Shown here in pieces: positions 39,447 through 53,556 of a DNA stretch of 64,000 bases. The DNA comes from Panulirus ornatus (taxonomy: Eukaryota > Arthropoda > Malacostraca > Decapoda > Palinuridae): the NCBI RefSeq assembly GCF_036320965.1, contig NC_092255.1, positions 10,164,350 through 10,228,349 of the forward strand, written 5' to 3'. The notes under the pieces are model-generated. The model saw nothing but the letters and a program-made list of their open reading frames with translations, was not told the origin of the DNA and made no database searches. How positions within the stretch are numbered: position 1 is the stretch's first letter; each line of letters begins with the position of its first letter. The translations under genes and the position numbers were made by a program.

Positions 39447-40980
39447 CTTTTTATTTTTTTTGTCGCTGCTCCCGCTTTTTGCGGGGTTTAGCGAAAGGGA
39501 AACGACGAAAAAAAAGGGGGCCCCAAAACCCACCCCCATAAACATTTTTTTCATACGTCCACAACCCCCAAAATATACATACCTACCCCGCTTTTCCAAA
39601 GGTTTCCCCCCAACGTTTCACAGGCCCTAAATTAAATTCCAATGCCGCACGTAAACCCCCGGTTATACCACATCAAACCAATTCACCCTTTTCCTTTTCC
39701 CCCCTTCACCCTCCTGCATTTTTCAGGCCTCTTTCACACAAAATCTTTTTTCCCCTCCATCTTTCCCCCCCAAATTTGGCCCCTCCCACTTCTCTTTCCC
39801 CTTCCACCTCCGACACAAAATCCTTTTGGTAAAATTTTTCCCTCCCCTTAAATTCTCCCCACGGGGCAAAAACCCTTTTTCAAAACACCCTTTTCTACTC
39901 TCTCAACCACGCTCTTTTTTTTTCAACACATCCCCCCTTCCCCCTTTACTTTACTTATTTCGATCAAAGCACCTCACACCAAAACATTTTTTCCCAAACC
40001 CTCTCATTTTCCCCCCCATTCCCCTCCTTTCCCCAAAAACTCTATCCATACAAAACCCTACAACATTGTTGGGAAACCCCTATTCCTTTTTTTAAATTTT
40101 AAAAGGGGGGTTTAAAAAAATGTTCGGGAAAGGGGGTAAATAAAAAAGCGTAAGAACCCAAGGGGGCAAATGGGAACTTTAGGGGAAAGGGGGCAAATGT
40201 GGAAGTGAATGACAAGAAATGGTAAGTAGGAATGGAGTGAGTAATTTTAAGGTTTTTTTTGAAGGGGTTTTTTAAAGATAAGGGCAGATATAAAGGGGGT
40301 TTTTGGTCGAGGGGGGGTGCAAAATGGGGAGGGTTAGGGAAATTTTGGTAAATAAGGGGAAGAGGTTTGTAAAAGCTTTTTCCCGGGGGGGAAAATTTTA
40401 AAAAAATCGGGGGCAAACAAAGGGTTTTGGGTGGAATTTTCAGTGGAAATTTTTTAAAAAAAGGGGGGACTGTATTATTAAATGTTGGTAAGGTTTTCTA
40501 AAGTATGTTACTCATGGTGAAAGGGGCCCGAATTGGCGGAATGCGTATAAAATGCCATTGTAAAAAATTTAAGGGGGTAAAGTGAGTGCTTTTTTTAAAA
40601 AAACAGAGGTATAATTTCGTTGAGTAAATTTCCCGATAAAAATTTTATGGGAGGGTATTTTAAATTAGAGGGTGAAGGGATGTAAAGAGCAACAATTGGG
40701 GAGGGGAAGTGTGGTTTCCCAAATAAAGGAAGTTTTGGGTCAGGGGTTTGTTTTGAAAAAATGTTTGGGGAGAAATACTTAGAAAAGCAAATGGATTTGT
40801 TTGTAAACATTTATGGATCTGGGGGAAGGCATATGACAGAGTTTAAAGATTGCCTGTGGAAGGGATTAAGAATATATGGTGTGGGGGGGCAAGTTTTTTT
40901 AGAAGCAGTTAAAAGTTTTTATCGAGGAAGCAAGGCATGTGTACCGGGAGGAAAGAGGAAAGGGATTGGTTCCATGAATA
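39447..40980. mobile_element. RTE-17: minus 3' piece fused to plus RT piece
   Basis: 39447-about 40095 is minus-oriented (stem-loop, short 3' UTR, C-terminal domain up to the [10 protein letters not shown] codons). From about 40096 the strand switches and a plus-oriented segment runs from MFWKEVNKVRK codons through RT to SDWFSVN, ending in a T-run that begins RTE-18. The same join recurs in RTE-19. Confidence 0.72.
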
Positions 40981-43268
40981 AATTTTTTTTTTTTTTGCTT
41001 TTTTCGCCCCTTTTCCCCCCGTTTTTGCGAGGAACGCAAAAGGGAAAAAGACGGGAAAAAAATCCCCCAACCCACCCCCAAACAATGTATAACATACGTC
41101 CACAACACGCAAATATACATACCTACACAGCTTTCCAGGGTTTTTACCCCAAATCTTACACCCTTTTTCAACCCCCATACAGCACGTAAACCCCTATCCC
41201 ACATCGCTCCAATTACTCTATTCCTGCCCCCCTTTTCACCCTCCTGCATTTTCGGCCCAAACACAAAAATCTTTTTCACTCATCTTTCCACCCCAATTTG
41301 GTCTCCCTTTTTCTCCTCGTTCCCTCCACCCCGACACATATATCCTTTTGGTCAATTTCTTTCCTCACTTTCCCTTCTTCCCCAAAATGTCCCAAACCTT
41401 TCAAAACACCCTTTCTCTCCTCAACCACCTTTTTTTATTCCAAAACATCTCCTTACCCTTCTTTCTACTCAAAATCAAACCACCTCACACCACACATTGT
41501 CCTCAAACATCTCAATTTTCCACACACCCAAAACCTCCCCGCCCAAACTCTATCCTTTTAGCCCCCCCCGCCTACAACCAAAAATATTTTTTTGGAACCA
41601 CTATTCGTCAAACATAACCATTTTTGCTTTCCGAGATAATGTTCTCGACCTCCACAATTCTTCAAGGCCCCAGAATTTTCGCCCCCTCCCCCACCCTATG
41701 CCCTTTCCGCTTCCAGGGTTCCCAATCCCTGCCAGACCCACCCCAATACTAAAACATTTTCCTTCCCCATTTTTTTCCCTTTCAAACTCACTCCAATGAC
41801 TTGACCCTCAACCCTACTGTACCTAATAACCTTGCTCATTCACTTTTTACCTTAACTTTTCTTCTTCCACACACTTTAAACCAAACCAGTCACCATTTCT
41901 GCATTTTCTCACAAATCGCCACCAGCGCGGGTATAAACCGCGAAAACAACGCCCCCTTTCCCAACTCTCTTCCCCAACAGACCATACTTGCCCCTCTTTC
42001 CAAACTTTTTTGAAATCCCCCCCTAACAACCCCACCAAAACAAATAAAAAAAACCAGGAGACATCACACACCCCTGCCGCAAACCTAATTCACTGAGAAC
42101 CAATCACTTTCCCTCTTTTCCCTACACGAAACACATGCCTACATCCTCGAAAAAAAATTTTTCACTGCTTCTAACAATTTGGGCCTCCCACACATATATT
42201 CTTAAAACCTTCCAAGCTTCTTTTTATAAACTCTATCAATCCTTTCTTCCAGACCCATAAATGCTACAAAAATCCATTTGTTTTTCTAAGATTTTCACAT
42301 ACATTCTTCAAAGCAAACACCTGTCCACACTCCTCACCACTCTGAAACCACACCGCTCTTCCCCAATCTAAAAGTTTTTTAAAATGCCTCACCCTCTCAT
42401 CAATCCCTCCCGTAATTTTACCAGGAAACTCACCCAAATTTATACCTCGTAATTTGAGCATCATCTTACCCCTTTGGGCCCTTTGACAATGCACTTGCAC
42501 GCATTCCGCCCTCCCAGGCACCTCAAACCCGAGTCATACATACATTTTAAAAAACCTTACCAACCATCAACAGATACATTCACCCCCTTTTTTAAAAAAT
42601 CCCCCAAACCACCAAACCTGCGCCTGCCGGCTTTCATCTCCCCCAAACTTTACTACCTCTTCCTGTTTACCAAATCTTTTTTCCCCACCCCCTCACTTTT
42701 CCACCACCTCGACAAAACACCCTATATCTGCCACTTTTTTCCCTCAAACACATTCAACAAACCGCAAAAAACTCACTCCATTCCTTTTGCCTCACCCTTT
42801 TTCCTCTGTACTCAGTCTTCCTGGTACTTCCTCACACAAGCCCCCTTTCCCCCAAGTTCATTTTACTTCACACCCTCTTCCCCCACATTCACCCTCTTTT
42901 CTGAAAACCCTAAAAATCTTAACCTTAGCCTCCGAAAATAATGACAAATCCCCCAAAATGCACCTCTCACATATTAAAAACCAAAAGCCCCCGTTTCGCG
43001 CGCCGTAAATAACCTAATCCAATAACGCCCCTGGCCACTCCCTACTTCAAAAGTATCTTATTATATCTCGTTTTTTAAACCAGTATTCCCAACCACAGTC
43101 CTTTTTCAGCAAAAATAAATCTACAAGCTCTCCACCTTTTCATTTACAACACAAACACCTCATTTTAAAACCCAAATTTAAATCCCTCAACTGCCAAAAT
43201 ACTCACCTTTGATTAAAATCACCCCAACATTTAAACCCGTCTCGGCATAAAAACCACTACACACCTTT
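40981..43268 (-). mobile_element. RTE-18: nearly full RTE-S, error-rich
   Basis: Terminal stem-loop near 40995-41035, then C-terminal domain, RT and part of the endonuclease on the minus strand, ending in the same region as RTE-16 (CTCGGCATAAAAACCACTAC). It is shortened relative to RTE-16 by loss of RT-proximal sequence near 42780. Second member of the tandem series. Confidence 0.78.
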
Positions 43269-43340
43269 AATAAAAATGAATATATATATAAAATATAAAA
43301 TATATATTATAAATATATTAAAAAGATATAACTTTTTATT
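43269..43340. repeat. Irregular AT tract
   Basis: TA/AAATATA mixture of about 65 bp, equivalent in position to 39365-39446. Confidence 0.85.
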
Positions 43341-44680
43341 TTTTTTTGTCGCTTCTCCCGCGTTTGCGGGTGGCAAGGAAAAAACCCAAAAAAAAATGCC
43401 CAAACCCCACCCCCATAACATTAAACATACGTCCAAAAACGCAAAATAAATACCTACCAGTTTTCCATGGTTAAACCCCCAGACGCTCACTCCCTGATTC
43501 AAATCCAAGGGCAGCACGTAAACCCCGTATCACACGATCCAATCACTCTTTCCTTGCCCCCCTTTTCACCCTCCGCGTTCAGCCCTATCACACAAAATCT
43601 TTTTCACCCATCTTTCCACCTCCTTTTTTGGTCCCCACTTCCGTTCCCTCCACCTCCGACACATAATCCTCGGCAACTTTCCTCACTAAAATCCTCCACT
43701 GCACAAACCATTTCAAAACACCCTCCTCCCTCTAAACCACGCCTTTTATTTCAACACACCCTTACCCTTACGTTACTTACTCGACAAAGCACCTCACACC
43801 ACACATTCCTCAAACATCCATTTCCACCCTTTTCCCCCCGCCCGCCACAACCTACCTACAACCATACAACATTGGAACCCATTCCTTAAATTAAAATTTT
43901 GGGGAGAAAAAAAAATTTTTTCGGGAAGGAGGTAAAAAAAAATGCGAAACAAGGGAAAATGGGAACTTCGGGGAAAATCGCAAATGTGAATTTGTTTGCC
44001 CAGTAGGTAATTTGGAGGAGATGGAGTGAGAATTTTAAAGGGTTGTTAAATTTTGGTTTTGATAAAAGGGGGGCAAAAAGGGTTTTTTGGTCGAGGTGGG
44101 TCAAAGGGGGGGGGTTAAAAAGTTTTGGGAAATGAGAAGAGGAGTAAGCTTGGGAAGTGAAAGTCGTGGCGCGTTTGGATGGATTGCAGTGAATTTTTAA
44201 AAAAAAAGGGTGGGACGTATTATTGACTGTTGGAAAGGGTTACCCAAAGTAAAAAAGACTCATGGTGGGGTGCCGGGGTTGGGCGGAAGCTAAGGCCAAA
44301 AAAAAATTCAGGGATAAATGATGTAAAATTTAACAGGGGTATAATTCTTTGGTATTCCTGATAAATTAATGGGGGGGGATGATTGAAGGGTGAAGGCATG
44401 TACAAGCACAGATTGGGGGGGAAATTGTTTCAGAATGGTACAGGATGTGTGGGTCAGGTTTTTTTTGAAAATGTTTTTGAGAAATACTTAGAAAAGCAAA
44501 TGGATTTTTTTGTACATTTATGATTGGGGGAACAATGACAGAGTTGAAAGAGAAAGCTCTGGGAAGGTATTAGAATATATGGGTGGGAGGCAGTGGTTAA
44601 ACAGTGAAAAGTTTTTAAACGAGGATGCAAAGGGTTTTGGGCGTTAGGAAGAGAGGAAGGGATTGTTCCGTGAATATTTT
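43341..44680. mobile_element. RTE-19: same minus/plus composite as RTE-17
   Basis: A minus-oriented 3' piece (43341-about 43890) is followed by a plus-oriented RT piece (about 43891-44680) ending GTGAATA and a T-run. The breakpoints match RTE-17 within the noise, so this is a second copy of the same rearranged unit. Confidence 0.7.
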
Positions 44681-47082
44681 TTTTTTTTTTTGCTTTGGGC
44701 CCCCTTCTCCCGCTTTGCGAGGTAGGGGCAAGGAAACAAACGAAAGAAATGGCCCAACCCACCCCCAACATATTATAAAACATCGTCCACAACGCAAAAA
44801 ATTTCAAACCTCCCCACTTTCCATGGTTTCCCCCCCAAACCCTTTACATGCCCTGATTTAACCCCTGCCCGACGTCAACCCGAAAAAAACCCAATCGCTC
44901 CCAAATTTACCATTCCACCCTCCATTTACCTCCGCATGTTTACCCTGAAACACAAAATCTTTTTCACTACACTTTCCAAAACCCCCAATTGGCTCCTCTT
45001 TTCCTCTTCCCTCACTTCGCCATAATCCTTTTGGGCAAAAACTTTCCCCCACTCATTTTCCCCCATGCCAAACATTTTCAAAACACCCTCTTCTGCTCTC
45101 CACCACGCTTTTTTTTTTTTCCACCATCTCCTACCCTTACGTTACTTTCTCGACAAACCACCTCACACCACACATTTTCCTCAAACATCTCATTTTCCGC
45201 ACATCACCTCCTGCGAAACCCCCAAAACCAAACCCACGCCTAGCAACCATAAAATAATGTTGGAACCACTATTCCTCAAACATAACCATTTTTTCTTTCC
45301 GAATAAGTCTCGACCCTCCACATATTCTTTAAGGCTCCAAATTTTTGCCCCCCCCCCCACCCTATACCACTCCGCTCCATGGGTTTCCCTCCCTGCCGAT
45401 CCACTCCCAATTTCAAAACACTTCACTTTCCCCCATTTTTTCTCCCTTCAAACTCACACCAATTGACTTTTACCCCAACCCTACTGTACCAATAAACCCT
45501 TGGGTCTTATTCACATTTACTCTTAATTCCTTTCCACACTTTTTCCAACCAGTCACCAGCTTCTGCGCTTCTCACAAACACACCAGCGCGTACCAACACG
45601 AACACAACTGACTCACTTCCCAACTCTCTCAAACCCCAACAGACTTCATACTTGCCCCTCTTTTCCCAAAAATCTTGCTTCACCCCCTAACAACCACTCC
45701 AAAAAAAAGATTAAACAACCTTTAGACATCACACGCCCTCCGCAAACCTATACACTGAGAACCAATCACTTTCCTCTTTTTTACACTACAAATGCTTTCA
45801 ACCCAAAAGGGCTTTCCCCTGCTTTTAAAAAACTGCCCCCACACCATTAACTTTAATACCTTCCCAAAAAAGCATCCTACAACCACATATACCTTCTCCA
45901 GATCCATAAATCCACAAAGAAATCCATTTGCTTTTCTAAGTATTTCTCACATACATTCTTCAAGCAAACACCTGACCACACATCCCCCAAAACACTTCAA
46001 ACCCCAAAACTGCTTTTCCCCCAATCTGTCCCTCTGTAAAGCCTTCACCCTCTAAATCAATACCCTCCCATATAATTTACCGGGAATACTCAACAACTTA
46101 TACCTCTGGAATGTGAGCTTTCCCACGCTTATCCCCTTTTGCCTTGTACTTTGCACCATGCACGCATTCCCCAATCCTCAGGCACCCACCATGAGTCATA
46201 CACATTAAAAAAGCCTTCCCAAACCTCAACAATACAGCCCCCCCTTTTTTAAAATTTCCACGCAATACCACCAAACCGCTGCTTGCCGCTTCATCTTCCG
46301 CAAATTTTTTACAAAACCCTTTTCTCGTTTTACCAAATCATTTTCCCTAACCCCTCACTTTGCACACCACCTCGACCAAAACACCTATATCTGCCAAACT
46401 TATCATCAACACTCAAAAAACCTTAAAAATACTCACTCTTCCCTTTCCTCACTCACCCCCTACTGTTATCACCTCCCCTTTTGCCCCCTTTCACTGAAGT
46501 TTCCCATTTTCTCCCTTGTCTACCACTTTATTTACTCCTTCCAGAACATTTTTTTTATTCTCCCTAAAATTTAATGATATCTCTCACCCCAACCTCCATT
46601 TGCCTTTTTTCCCTCCACCTTCTCTGACCTCCGTCCTTCTTTTATAAAACCCTACTAAAACTCCCTTTTTTTTTCCCTGCAAAAATCTCCAAAATGCCCT
46701 CTCCTTCCCTTTCACTAATACCTTACTTCTTCTTTCCCCACACATACTACCCTTTCAATCAACCCATCTCCCACCTTCTCAACCCAAACAACATTTTTTT
46801 TTTTTGCCAACCCATAAACTGATTCCTAAATAAAACCCCCCCCATCCCCACTTTCCTATAAAAAAAGTCAAACCCCCTTTTTCCATCTGTACTCAGTCTC
46901 TCCTGTCTTTTCCACACAAATCTCCTTCCCAAGCTCACTACTCGAAAAACCCCCTTCACCCCAAAATTCACTCTTCTTTTTTTTTGAAAACCCATACAAA
47001 CTTCCCCCTTTCCTCCACAAGATAATACAATCCTCCCCTCCAGTTCACCTCCCCGCACATTAACATCCAAAAGTCTCTCAGT
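44681..47082 (-). mobile_element. RTE-20: RTE-S copy, error-rich
   Basis: Terminal stem-loop near 44693-44730, C-terminal domain, RT and part of the endonuclease on the minus strand to about 47082. It is cut near the [13 protein letters not shown] codons, earlier than RTE-16 and RTE-18. A stub CAGTGAAT follows before the TA tract, resembling the end of the plus piece of RTE-17/19. Confidence 0.78.
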
Positions 47083-47430
47083 GAATATATATATATATAT
47101 AATATATATATATAAATATATATATAATAATATATATATATATATAATAATATATATTAATAAATTATATAAAAAATAATTATTGCCGGGGGTGGGTTTT
47201 TGGGGGATTTCTTTTGCTGTTTCTTGCGCTACCTGGCAAACGCGGAGACAGCGGAAAAAAAAAAAAATGTAAAATATTTTAAAATAATATATATTATATA
47301 ATATATAAAAATATATATATTATATAATAATTATATATATATAATAATATATATAAATAAGAATTATATATAATATAATATATAATAATAATATTATAAA
47401 TTATAATAATATATAATAAGTAATATATTT
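47083..47430. repeat. Irregular AT tract with RTE tail scrap
   Basis: Irregular TA/TAA repeats. At about 47185-47262 they enclose a plus-oriented RTE tail fragment (GGGGGTGGG, then TTGCGCTACCTGGCAAACGCGG, the terminal stem-loop) and an A-run. Confidence 0.82.
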
Positions 47431-49245
47431 AAAAGCTTCCGAAAGATGAAAGCCGCAAGGCAAGGATTTTTGGGTTTGGATTGCAGTGAAATTTTTTTAA
47501 AAAAGGGATGACTGTATTGTTGACTTGGGTTTGGGAAAGGGTTATTTAATGTATGTATGATTCATTGTTTGGGGGCCTGAGGTTGACGGGAAAGCTTCAA
47601 AGTGCCATGTTTCAAAGCAAAGGGGGTAAAAGTGAGTCCTCAAAACACAGGGAAAACGTTTGTTGATATTCCTGAATTTTTATGGGAGGTATTGATGAAG
47701 GGGAAGCATGTACCGGCATCAATTGTGCAAAGCAGTGTTTTCGGGAAATGGTAGAGGATTGGATTAGGTGTTTTCTTGAAGTATGTATGAAAAATAATTT
47801 TGAAAAGCAAATGGGTTTGTAGTAGCATTTATGACTGGAGAAAGCCATAAAGATTTGATAGAGATGCCTTGAAAGTTTTTAAGAAATAGGCGTGGGGTAA
47901 TGTAAAAAACCTTGAAAAATTTTTATCGATATATAAGGCAGTTACGGTGGGAAAAGAGGAAAGTGAAATTTGGGTTTTCAGTGAATGTATTTTCGGCATG
48001 ATTTTGTTATTCTCCAAGGGTGTTTTTTTTTGTTTAGGGTTGGGGTTTTTAGGGAATGAATCAAGAGTTTTGGAAAGATGGCAAGTATCAGTCGTTGTGG
48101 AAGAGAGTTGGAAGGATCAGTTTTTTCGCTGATGAAAAACTCGTGGCTACATTGAAAACTGCAGAAGCTGGGGACTGGTTTGTAAAGTTGGAAAGAAAAA
48201 GTTAAGATAAATGTAATAAACTAGTTATTAGGTACCCTGGGTTCATCAAGTCTTTTGGGAGGTAAGTTAGAATGGAGAAAAACTGGAGGAATAAATTTTT
48301 TTAGATATCGGGAGTATCTGGCAGGAATGGAACCATGGAAGCGGAAGTGAATCATCGTGGGGGGGAAAAAATTTCGGGGAGCTAGGAATGATTGGAAGTC
48401 GAGAACTTTTACTCGGAAAGTAAAAATGGGTTTTTGAAGGAATAGTGTTCGAACAATGTTGTAGTTGCGAGGCGGGGCTATGATAGATTTGTGCGCAGAG
48501 GGATGTCTGGAGTGAAGTTTGAGGACAATTTTGGTTTTAGGGGGTTTTGATCGAGTAATAATTTAAATAAAAAGAGATTTGGAAATAAAAAGAGCGGGGG
48601 GTTTTGAGATAGCAGAAGAGGTTTTTTGAAATGGTATGGCACAGGAAGAATGAGTGAGAAAGATTGCCCAAAGGGAGGATAATTGCCCGAGTGGGGGGAA
48701 CGAAAAGGGGAGACCAAAATTGGGGGTAAAAAGGGGGGTAAAAAAATTTTTGAGTGATTGAGCCAAACATGCGGAAAGGGTGAAAGACGTACAAGAAATA
48801 AATAAAGGGAAACGATGGGGTAAATGGGGTCGATTTGCTGTAAAGGGTTTAAACCCGGGGCATTGAACGTCTGGGGAAACCATGAAATTTGTGGGGCCTG
48901 GATGTGGAAGGGAGGTGGTTTCGGTGCATTAACATGACAGCTAAGACGAGGGAACGAAGGGGGCCTTTGTCTTTTCCTACGCCCCCCTCGCACAATGAGG
49001 GGGGGGGGGGTTTTTTTTCCAGGGGGGCGGGGTGGCAAAGGGGACAAATAAAGGCAGACATATTAATCTGTACATAGTATATATTAATGTCTGTGGTGAT
49101 TAATTATATTTTTGGGTAATTGAGATTTTTAAGGTTGAAAATGGGGGGGGACGGGTTTAACTTTTTTTTTGGGGGGTTTGGGGCCATTTTTTTCGTCTTT
49201 TCCTTGCGCACCCCCGCTAACCGGAGACGCGACAAAGCAAAATAA
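47431..49245 (+). mobile_element. RTE-21: truncated RTE-L, error-rich
   Basis: It begins at AAAAGCTTCCGAAAGATGAAA ([13 protein letters not shown] codons) and runs through RT and C-terminal domain into a long-type 3' UTR (GTGGGGCCTGGATGTGG near 48890) and a degraded stem-loop near 49205-49235. No long frame survives. Confidence 0.78.
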
Positions 49246-49639
49246 GGTAAAAAAATATTAAAAATTTAATAAATATATTTTTTATATATATTATATAAAT
49301 TATATAATATATATAAAAAAATTTTTAAATATATATAAAAATATATAATTATATAAATAAAATTATATTTTAATATAAAAATATATATAAATAAATAATA
49401 ATAATAATATATATAATTTTTATTATATAAAAATTATATTTTAAAATATATAAATAAATATATTTTAATATAAAATAATAAATTTTTATTATATAAATAA
49501 TATATATATAAAAAATATATATATGAAAAATATATATTATAAATATAATATAAATTAATAATATATATATATATAATATTATAAAATATATATAAAAATA
49601 AATATATATATAAATATATTAAAATAAAATATTATATAT

Positions 49640-49710
<71 letters not shown>
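49246..49710. repeat. Irregular then regular AT/(TA)n tract
   Basis: About 400 bp of TA/TAA/AAAT mixtures, becoming a clean (TA)n run from about 49645. The transition marks the right edge of the error-rich zone. Confidence 0.9.
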
Positions 49711-50066
<356 letters not shown>

Positions 50067-50185
50067 CTAGGGGATAGGGGAGAAAGAATACCTCCTACGT
50101 ATTCCTCACGTGTCATAGAAGGTGACTAAAGAGGACGGGAGCGGGGGTTGGAAACCCTCCCCTCCTTGTATTCTAACTTTCTAAA

Positions 50186-50602
50186 ATGGGAAACAGACGG
50201 AGGAGTCACGCGGGGAAAGCTCATCCTCATCGAAGGCTCAGATTGGGGTGGGTCAATGTATGTGGTTGTAAACAAAATGAGAAAAAAGGTAAGATAAGTA
50301 GTATGTTTGAGGAGAGGAACCTGGATGTTTTCCCTCTGAGTGAAATAAAGCTCAAGGGTAAGGTGGAAGAGTGGTTTAGTAATGATTTGGGAGTAAAGTC
50401 AGGGGTTAGTGAGATGACAAGAGCAAGGGAAGGAGTAGCTCTACTCCTGAAGCAGGAGTGGTGGGAGTATGTGATAGAGTGTAAGAAAGTGAACTCTAGT
50501 TTGATATGGGTAAAGCTGAAAGTGGGTGGAGAGAGATGGGTGATTATTCGTGCATTTGTACCTGGGCATGAGAAGAAAGATCATGAGAGGCAGGTGTTTT
50601 AG
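50186..50602 (+). pseudogene. RTE endonuclease N-terminal fragment
   Basis: 138 codons from the native start to TAG at 50600. It keeps the general LSEIKLKG region and an altered AFVPGH in place of AYAPGH. The catalytic GDLN (as MGDLNGKVGN) and SDYYLV (His to Tyr) lie after the stop, so the endonuclease is dead on two counts. Confidence 0.85.
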
Positions 50603-53467
50603 AAGCAGCTGAGTGAGTGTGTTATTAGTTTTGATGCACGAGACCGGGTTATAGTGATGGGTGACTTAAATGGAAAGGTGGGTAATGTGGCAGTTGAAGG
50701 AATGATTTGTGTACATGGGGTGTTCAGTGTTGTAAATGGAAATGGTGAAGAGCTTGCAGATCTATGTGCTGAGAAAAGACAGGTGATTGGGAATACCTGG
50801 TTAAAAAAGAGAGATATACATAAGTATACGTATGTAAGTAGGAGAGATTGGCAGAGAGCGTTATTGGATTACGTGCTAATTTCTTGGCACGCGAAAGAGA
50901 GACTTATGGATATTCATGTGCTGAGAGGTGCAACTGGAGGGATGTCTGATTATTATCTTGTGGAGGCGAAGGTGAAGATATGTAGAGGTTTTCAGAATAG
51001 AAAAGAGAATGTTGGGGTGAAGAGAGTGGTGAGAGTATGTGAGCTTGGGAAGCAGTCTTGTGTGAGGAAGTACCAGGAGCGACTGAGTTCAGAATGGAAA
51101 AAGGTTAGAACAAAGGAGGTAAGGGGAGTGGGGGAGAAATGGGATGTATTTAGGGAAGCAGTGATGGCTTGCGCAAAAGATGCTTTTGGCTTGAGAAGCG
51201 TGAGAGGTGGGCAGATTAGAAAGGGTAGTTAGTGGTGGGATGAAGAGGTAAGATTATTACTGAAAGAGAAATGAGAGGTATTTGGACGATTTTTGCAGGT
51301 AAATAATGCAAATGAGAGGGAGATGTATAAAAGAAAGAGGCAGGAGGTCATGAGAAAGGTGCATGAGGTGATAAAGAGGGCTAATGAGAGTTGGAGTGAG
51401 AGAGTATAATTAAATTTTAGGGAGAATAAAAAGATGTTTTCGAAGGAGGTAAATAAAGTGCGTAAGACAAGGGAACAAATGGGAACTTCAGCCAAGACGG
51501 CTAATGGGAAGGTGATAACAAGTAGGAGTGATGTGAAAAGACTGAGTGAGTATTTTGAAGGTTTGTTGAATGTGTTTAATGATAGACTGGCGGATATAGG
51601 ATGGTTTGGTCGAGGTGGTGTGCAAAGTGAGAGGGTTAAGGAAAATGATTTGATAAACAGAGGAGGTAGTAAAAGCTTTGCAGAAGATGAAAGCCGGCAA
51701 AGCAGCGGGTTTGGATGGTATTGCAGTGTAATTTATCAAAAAAGGGGTGACTGTATTGTTGACTGGTTGGTAAGATTATTTAATGTATGTATGACTCATG
51801 GTTAGGTGCCTGAGGATTAGCGGAATGCTTGCATAGTGCCATTGTACAAAGGCAAAAGGGATAAGAGTGAGTGCTCAAATTACAGAGGTATAAGTTTCTT
51901 GAGTATTCCTGGGAAATTATATGGGAGGGTATTGATTGAGAGGGTGAAGGCATGTACAGAGCATCAGATTGGGGAAGAGCAGTGTTGTTTCAGAAGTGGT
52001 AGAGGATGTGTGGATCAGGTGTTTGCTTTGAAGAATGTATGTGAGAAATACTTAGAAAATCAAATGGATTTATATGCAGCATTCATGAATCTAGAGAAGG
52101 CATATGATAGAGTTGATAGAGATGCTCTGTGGAAGGTATTAAGAAAGTTTGGTGTGGGAGGCAAGTTGTTAGAAGCAGTGAAATTTTTTTTATCAAGGAT
52201 GTAAGGCATGTGTACGTGTAGGAAGAAGGAAAGAAAGAAAAGTGATTGTTTCTCAGTGAATGTTGGTTTGCGGCAGGGGTATGTGATGTCTCCCTGCTTG
52301 TTTAATTTGTTTATAGATGGGGTTGTTAGGGAGGTGAATGCAAGAGTTTTGGAAAGAGGGGCAAATATGCAGTCTGTTTTGGATGAGGGAGCTTGGGAAG
52401 TGAGTTACTTGTTGTTCGATGATTATACAGCGTTGGTGGCTGATTGGTGTGAGAAACTGCAGAAGCTGGTGACTGAGTTTGATAAAGTGTGTGAAAGAAA
52501 AAAGCTGAGAGTAAATGTGAATAAGAGCAAGGTTATTAGGTACAGTAGGGTTAAGGGATAAGTCAATTGGGAGGTATGTTTGAATGGAGAAAAACTGGAG
52601 GAAGTGAAGTTTTTTAGATATCTGGGAGTGGATTTGTCAGCGGATGGAACCATGGAAGCGGAAGTGAATCATAGGGTGGGGGAGGGGGCGAAAGTTCAGG
52701 GAGCGTTCAAAAATGTGTGGAAGTCGAGAACATTATCTCGGAAAGCAAAAATGGGTATGTTTGAAGGAATAGTGGTTCCAACAATGTTATATGGTTGCGA
52801 GGCGTGGGCTATAGATAGAGTTGTGCGGATGAGGGTTGATGTGCTGGAAATGAGATGTTTTAGGACAATATGTGGTGTGGGGTTGTTTGATCGAGTAAGT
52901 AATATTAGGGTAAGAGAGATGTGTGGTAATAAAAATAGTGTGGTTGAGAGAGCAGAAGAGGGTGTTTTGAAATGGTTTGGTCAAATGGAGAGAATGAGTG
53001 AGGAACGATTGACCAAGAGGATATATGTGTCAGAGGTGAAGGGAACGAGGAGAAGTGGGAGACCAAATTGGAGGCGGAAAGATGGAGTGAAAAAGAATTT
53101 GAGTGATCGATGCCTGAACATGCAGGAGGGTGAAAGGCGTGCAAGGAATAGAGTAAATTGGAACGATGTGGTATACATTGGTTGACGTGCTGTCAATGGA
53201 TCGAACCATGGCTTATGAAGCGTCTTGGGTATACCATGAAAAGTTTTTTGGGGCCTGGATGTGGAAAGGGAGATGTGGTTTCGGTGTACTATACATGACA
53301 GCTAGAGACTGAGTGTGATCGAATATGGCCTTTGGTGTCTTTTGCTAGCGCTACCTCGTGCAAATGGGGGGGAGGGGGTTGTTATTTCATGTGTGGCGGG
53401 GTGGCGATGGGAATTAATAATGGCAGACAGTATGAATTATGTACATGTGTATATATGTATATGTGTG

Positions 53468-53475
<8 letters not shown>

Positions 53476-53555
<80 letters not shown>
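53476..53555 (+). repeat. (TA)n expansion inside RTE-22 3' UTR
   Basis: About 80 bp of TA where other long-type copies have only GTATATATATGTATAC. An internal microsatellite grew after or during insertion. Confidence 0.92.

Positions 53556-53556
<1 letters not shown>

Larger units (their letters stand above)
36781..49710. other. Error-rich zone of RTE sequence
   Basis: All RTE copies here are recognisable but carry dense homopolymer gains and losses (runs such as CCCCCCC, TTTTTTTT, AAAAAA in place of mixed bases), missing bases in conserved words, and irregular TA tracts. RTE copies on either side lack this pattern. It looks like unpolished long-read consensus or gap fill, and not biological decay, which elsewhere is dominated by substitutions and small indels. 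Confidence 0.75.
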
